From Archilochus colubris (taxonomy: Eukaryota > Chordata > Aves > Apodiformes > Trochilidae): 64,000 nt of DNA. Each line of letters opens with the position of its first letter. Positions within the stretch are counted from its first letter, which is position 1. Made by a program: the position numbers and the translations under genes. Under the pieces are notes generated by a model, which was not told the origin of the DNA, ran no database searches, and saw only the letters and a list, made by a program, of their open reading frames with translations. Location of the stretch: assembly GCA_023079485.1 (NCBI GenBank), contig CM041084.1, positions 20,984,609-21,048,608 on the forward strand, given 5' to 3'. Below are positions 62,241 to 64,000 of the stretch, in pieces.

Positions 62241-64000
62241 CGTTAAACCTCACACTGTCACCTCTTCCCTCTGCAGACTAGAACCTGGCTCATGAAATTT
62301 TTAGGGAAGTCTGCTTTCTGTTCCAACTTCTGGCCAAGGGAAGGGTTTCAAATAGCAGTCCCCTCTCTATGGAGGAGGTTTCTGACACCAATGAAATGCA
62401 GTTTTACCATGTGCTTGTTAATTAAAGAGAAGTCTGTGTCTATGTGTTTGTGCTGGAGGGAAAGAAAGATCGTGCTTTTAGGTTTGTTGGAAAACTTAAG
62501 GAATCTCCAATGGTTTTGGTGCATGGAGGAGCAGAAGTGTCACTCTGCCTTCTGTTAGTACAAATTTTAAATAATTTTTTTACTCATCCTCTATGGGCAG
62601 TGGCTACCACACTGTTTTGGTGAACGAAGAAAACTGAGAGGAAGTGCATGGCAAGGAAATTCCATGCATAGGTCTGTTTAATAGCATCAAACAGCCTGCT
62701 TGGAGTTGGGCTGTTGGATTGTAGTGTGGTTGGGAATCACACTTCTTTTTCACATATTGGAAATTATTCTAGTACATTTAATCAATTCAGCTGTCCTGTA
62801 CCTTGATCTTATAATTTAGGGAGACAGTTATTTTTCCAGTCAGCCAAAGGCAAACTAAATAGCCTCCAAAATAGCTGCAAGTTGAAATCAAAGAGTGCAC
62901 TTCTAGTATTTCTGTTACCTTATTTAAATTATACAGACTGCATTTTTTGTATGATTAATTTTCCATTGTTCCAGCTTACATCAGTTCTGCCTTTGGATAT
63001 TAAGACACCTTCTGAGGAGAACTGTGCTTTTGGCATTCTGCCTCTGCCAGAGGTCTCAGCCATTTTGCCTTTTACCTGTCACAGAGCACAAGTAAGGGAG
63101 GCAAGAAGCCTGTGTAAAGGATTGCATTTACTAGAACAAATGAATTTAATAATAACTCACATATGCACTCTAATAATATACACTAAAGCATTTTGTTTTG
63201 GTAAATGCCAAAAAGAACTGAGTCTTTTTTTTTTCTTCAGAAATTCCAGAAATATTTTCTTGTAAGCTGGCTTACATTAAGTTTTTGGTTAATATAATAT
63301 CTGGCTTGTTTTGCATGGGTAATAAGCATTATACATATGCTTTTTACAAATAACATCTTAGTTTTATTGGAAACTGGAAAGCTACAAATGTATTTGTTAA
63401 TGCAGAGCAATCAGACTGAATATACTGTAATTTCTTGTTGCTTTTAATAGGTGCATTGAATTGTTCTCTGTAAAATATTAAGACAGGATCATGTTTGACA
63501 TAATGGAGATTCTGAGCCCTTGAAAGTAGTGTTTATTTCAACATAGAGCCATGTTTTCATTTAATATAAAATGCCATGATCTGGTTCAGATATACCTGTG
63601 TTACTTATGTTGCTCTGTAAGATAGCAAAAAATCTTGAGACAATCAGAAGGAAAATTTATGTATAATAGTTTATTTTATATTATATAATATTATATACAG
63701 TATTATTTATTTCTTTGTAGTCTGTAAATTTGCCTACTTGGAGACTTTGTGTATTTAAACACAACTGCTGTGCATAAAGTAGGTTTTAAATAGAAGCAGT
63801 CTCTGCAGACAGAGCATGGAAGTCCCTGGAAATTCAGTACCACAACTATCTTTTTAACTGTCTCTAGTCTTAGGTTTTGCAGTTCCATGAGCTGTCACTG
63901 CCTGTGCCAGAGTGTGGAGGCATGCTAGGGGCTGAAGTCCTGTCTTTATCCATTATCTGTGCACCTCATGCAATAAGGAGGTGAAGCCTCGTCCCGGTGC

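Larger units (their letters stand above)
57693..64000 (+). other. Inferred first intron of the signal-peptide gene (continues past the window)
   Basis: After the CpG island the DNA returns to AT-leaning unique sequence with no exon I can support. It contains an exact hairpin (59410-59435), a poly-T run (62219-62240) and an AT-rich patch near 63660-63712. No recognisable repeat or RNA gene lies here. Intron status follows only from the donor at 57692. Confidence 0.4.

Noticed and set aside
1..64000. Search for tRNA, rRNA, CRISPR arrays, telomere-like arrays and bacterial-type operons
   Set aside because: None was seen by eye; sequence character is vertebrate intergenic and intronic DNA.

Overview
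The window looks like nuclear DNA of a bird. It has at least seven pieces of CR1 LINE, most ending in the avian CR1 3' signature (ATTCTATGATTCTGTG-type octamer repeats). It also has several solo endogenous-retrovirus LTRs of types common in birds, no Alu, B1 or L1-like material, and long AT-leaning intergenic DNA broken by two sharp CpG islands. I cannot name the species. I see no bacterial operon, tRNA, rRNA or CRISPR array, and almost every open frame here is chance.

Layout. Positions 1-19,050 are mostly unique non-coding DNA with CR1 pieces near 0.6 kb and 14.7-15.3 kb, a long poly-T tract near 14.05 kb and one orphan exon-like segment at 12.67-12.80 kb. A first CpG island lies at about 19.06-19.86 kb, with no recognisable coding sequence, and is a likely promoter of a non-coding RNA or an alternative first exon. 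From 20 to 56.5 kb the DNA is intergenic or intronic, with five more CR1 copies, three convincing minus-strand solo LTRs (21.98-23.11, 32.2-32.96 and 45.83-46.59 kb), a weaker LTR-like piece near 31.0-31.4 kb and simple repeats.

The only gene start I can support is inside the second CpG island (about 56.68-58.75 kb), on the plus strand. An ATG at 57,599 opens a 31-codon exon that reads as a cleavable signal peptide and ends at a possible splice donor at 57,692/57,693. The remaining 6.3 kb would be its first intron. The protein is therefore probably secreted or membrane-bound, but I do not recognise it and assign no symbol. Its leader is unusual: two upstream ORFs and the main ORF form a chain, with a TGATG overlap and then an ATGA overlap, and the second upstream ORF also looks like a signal peptide. 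The island also carries GC boxes, a near-consensus CTCF site, a YY1-like site and an AT-rich TATA-like patch.

I did not find a new defence, mobile or enzymatic system. The best leads are the chained leader ORFs, the coding-less CpG island at 19 kb, the orphan exon candidate at 12.7 kb and a few near-perfect hairpins and motif clusters.
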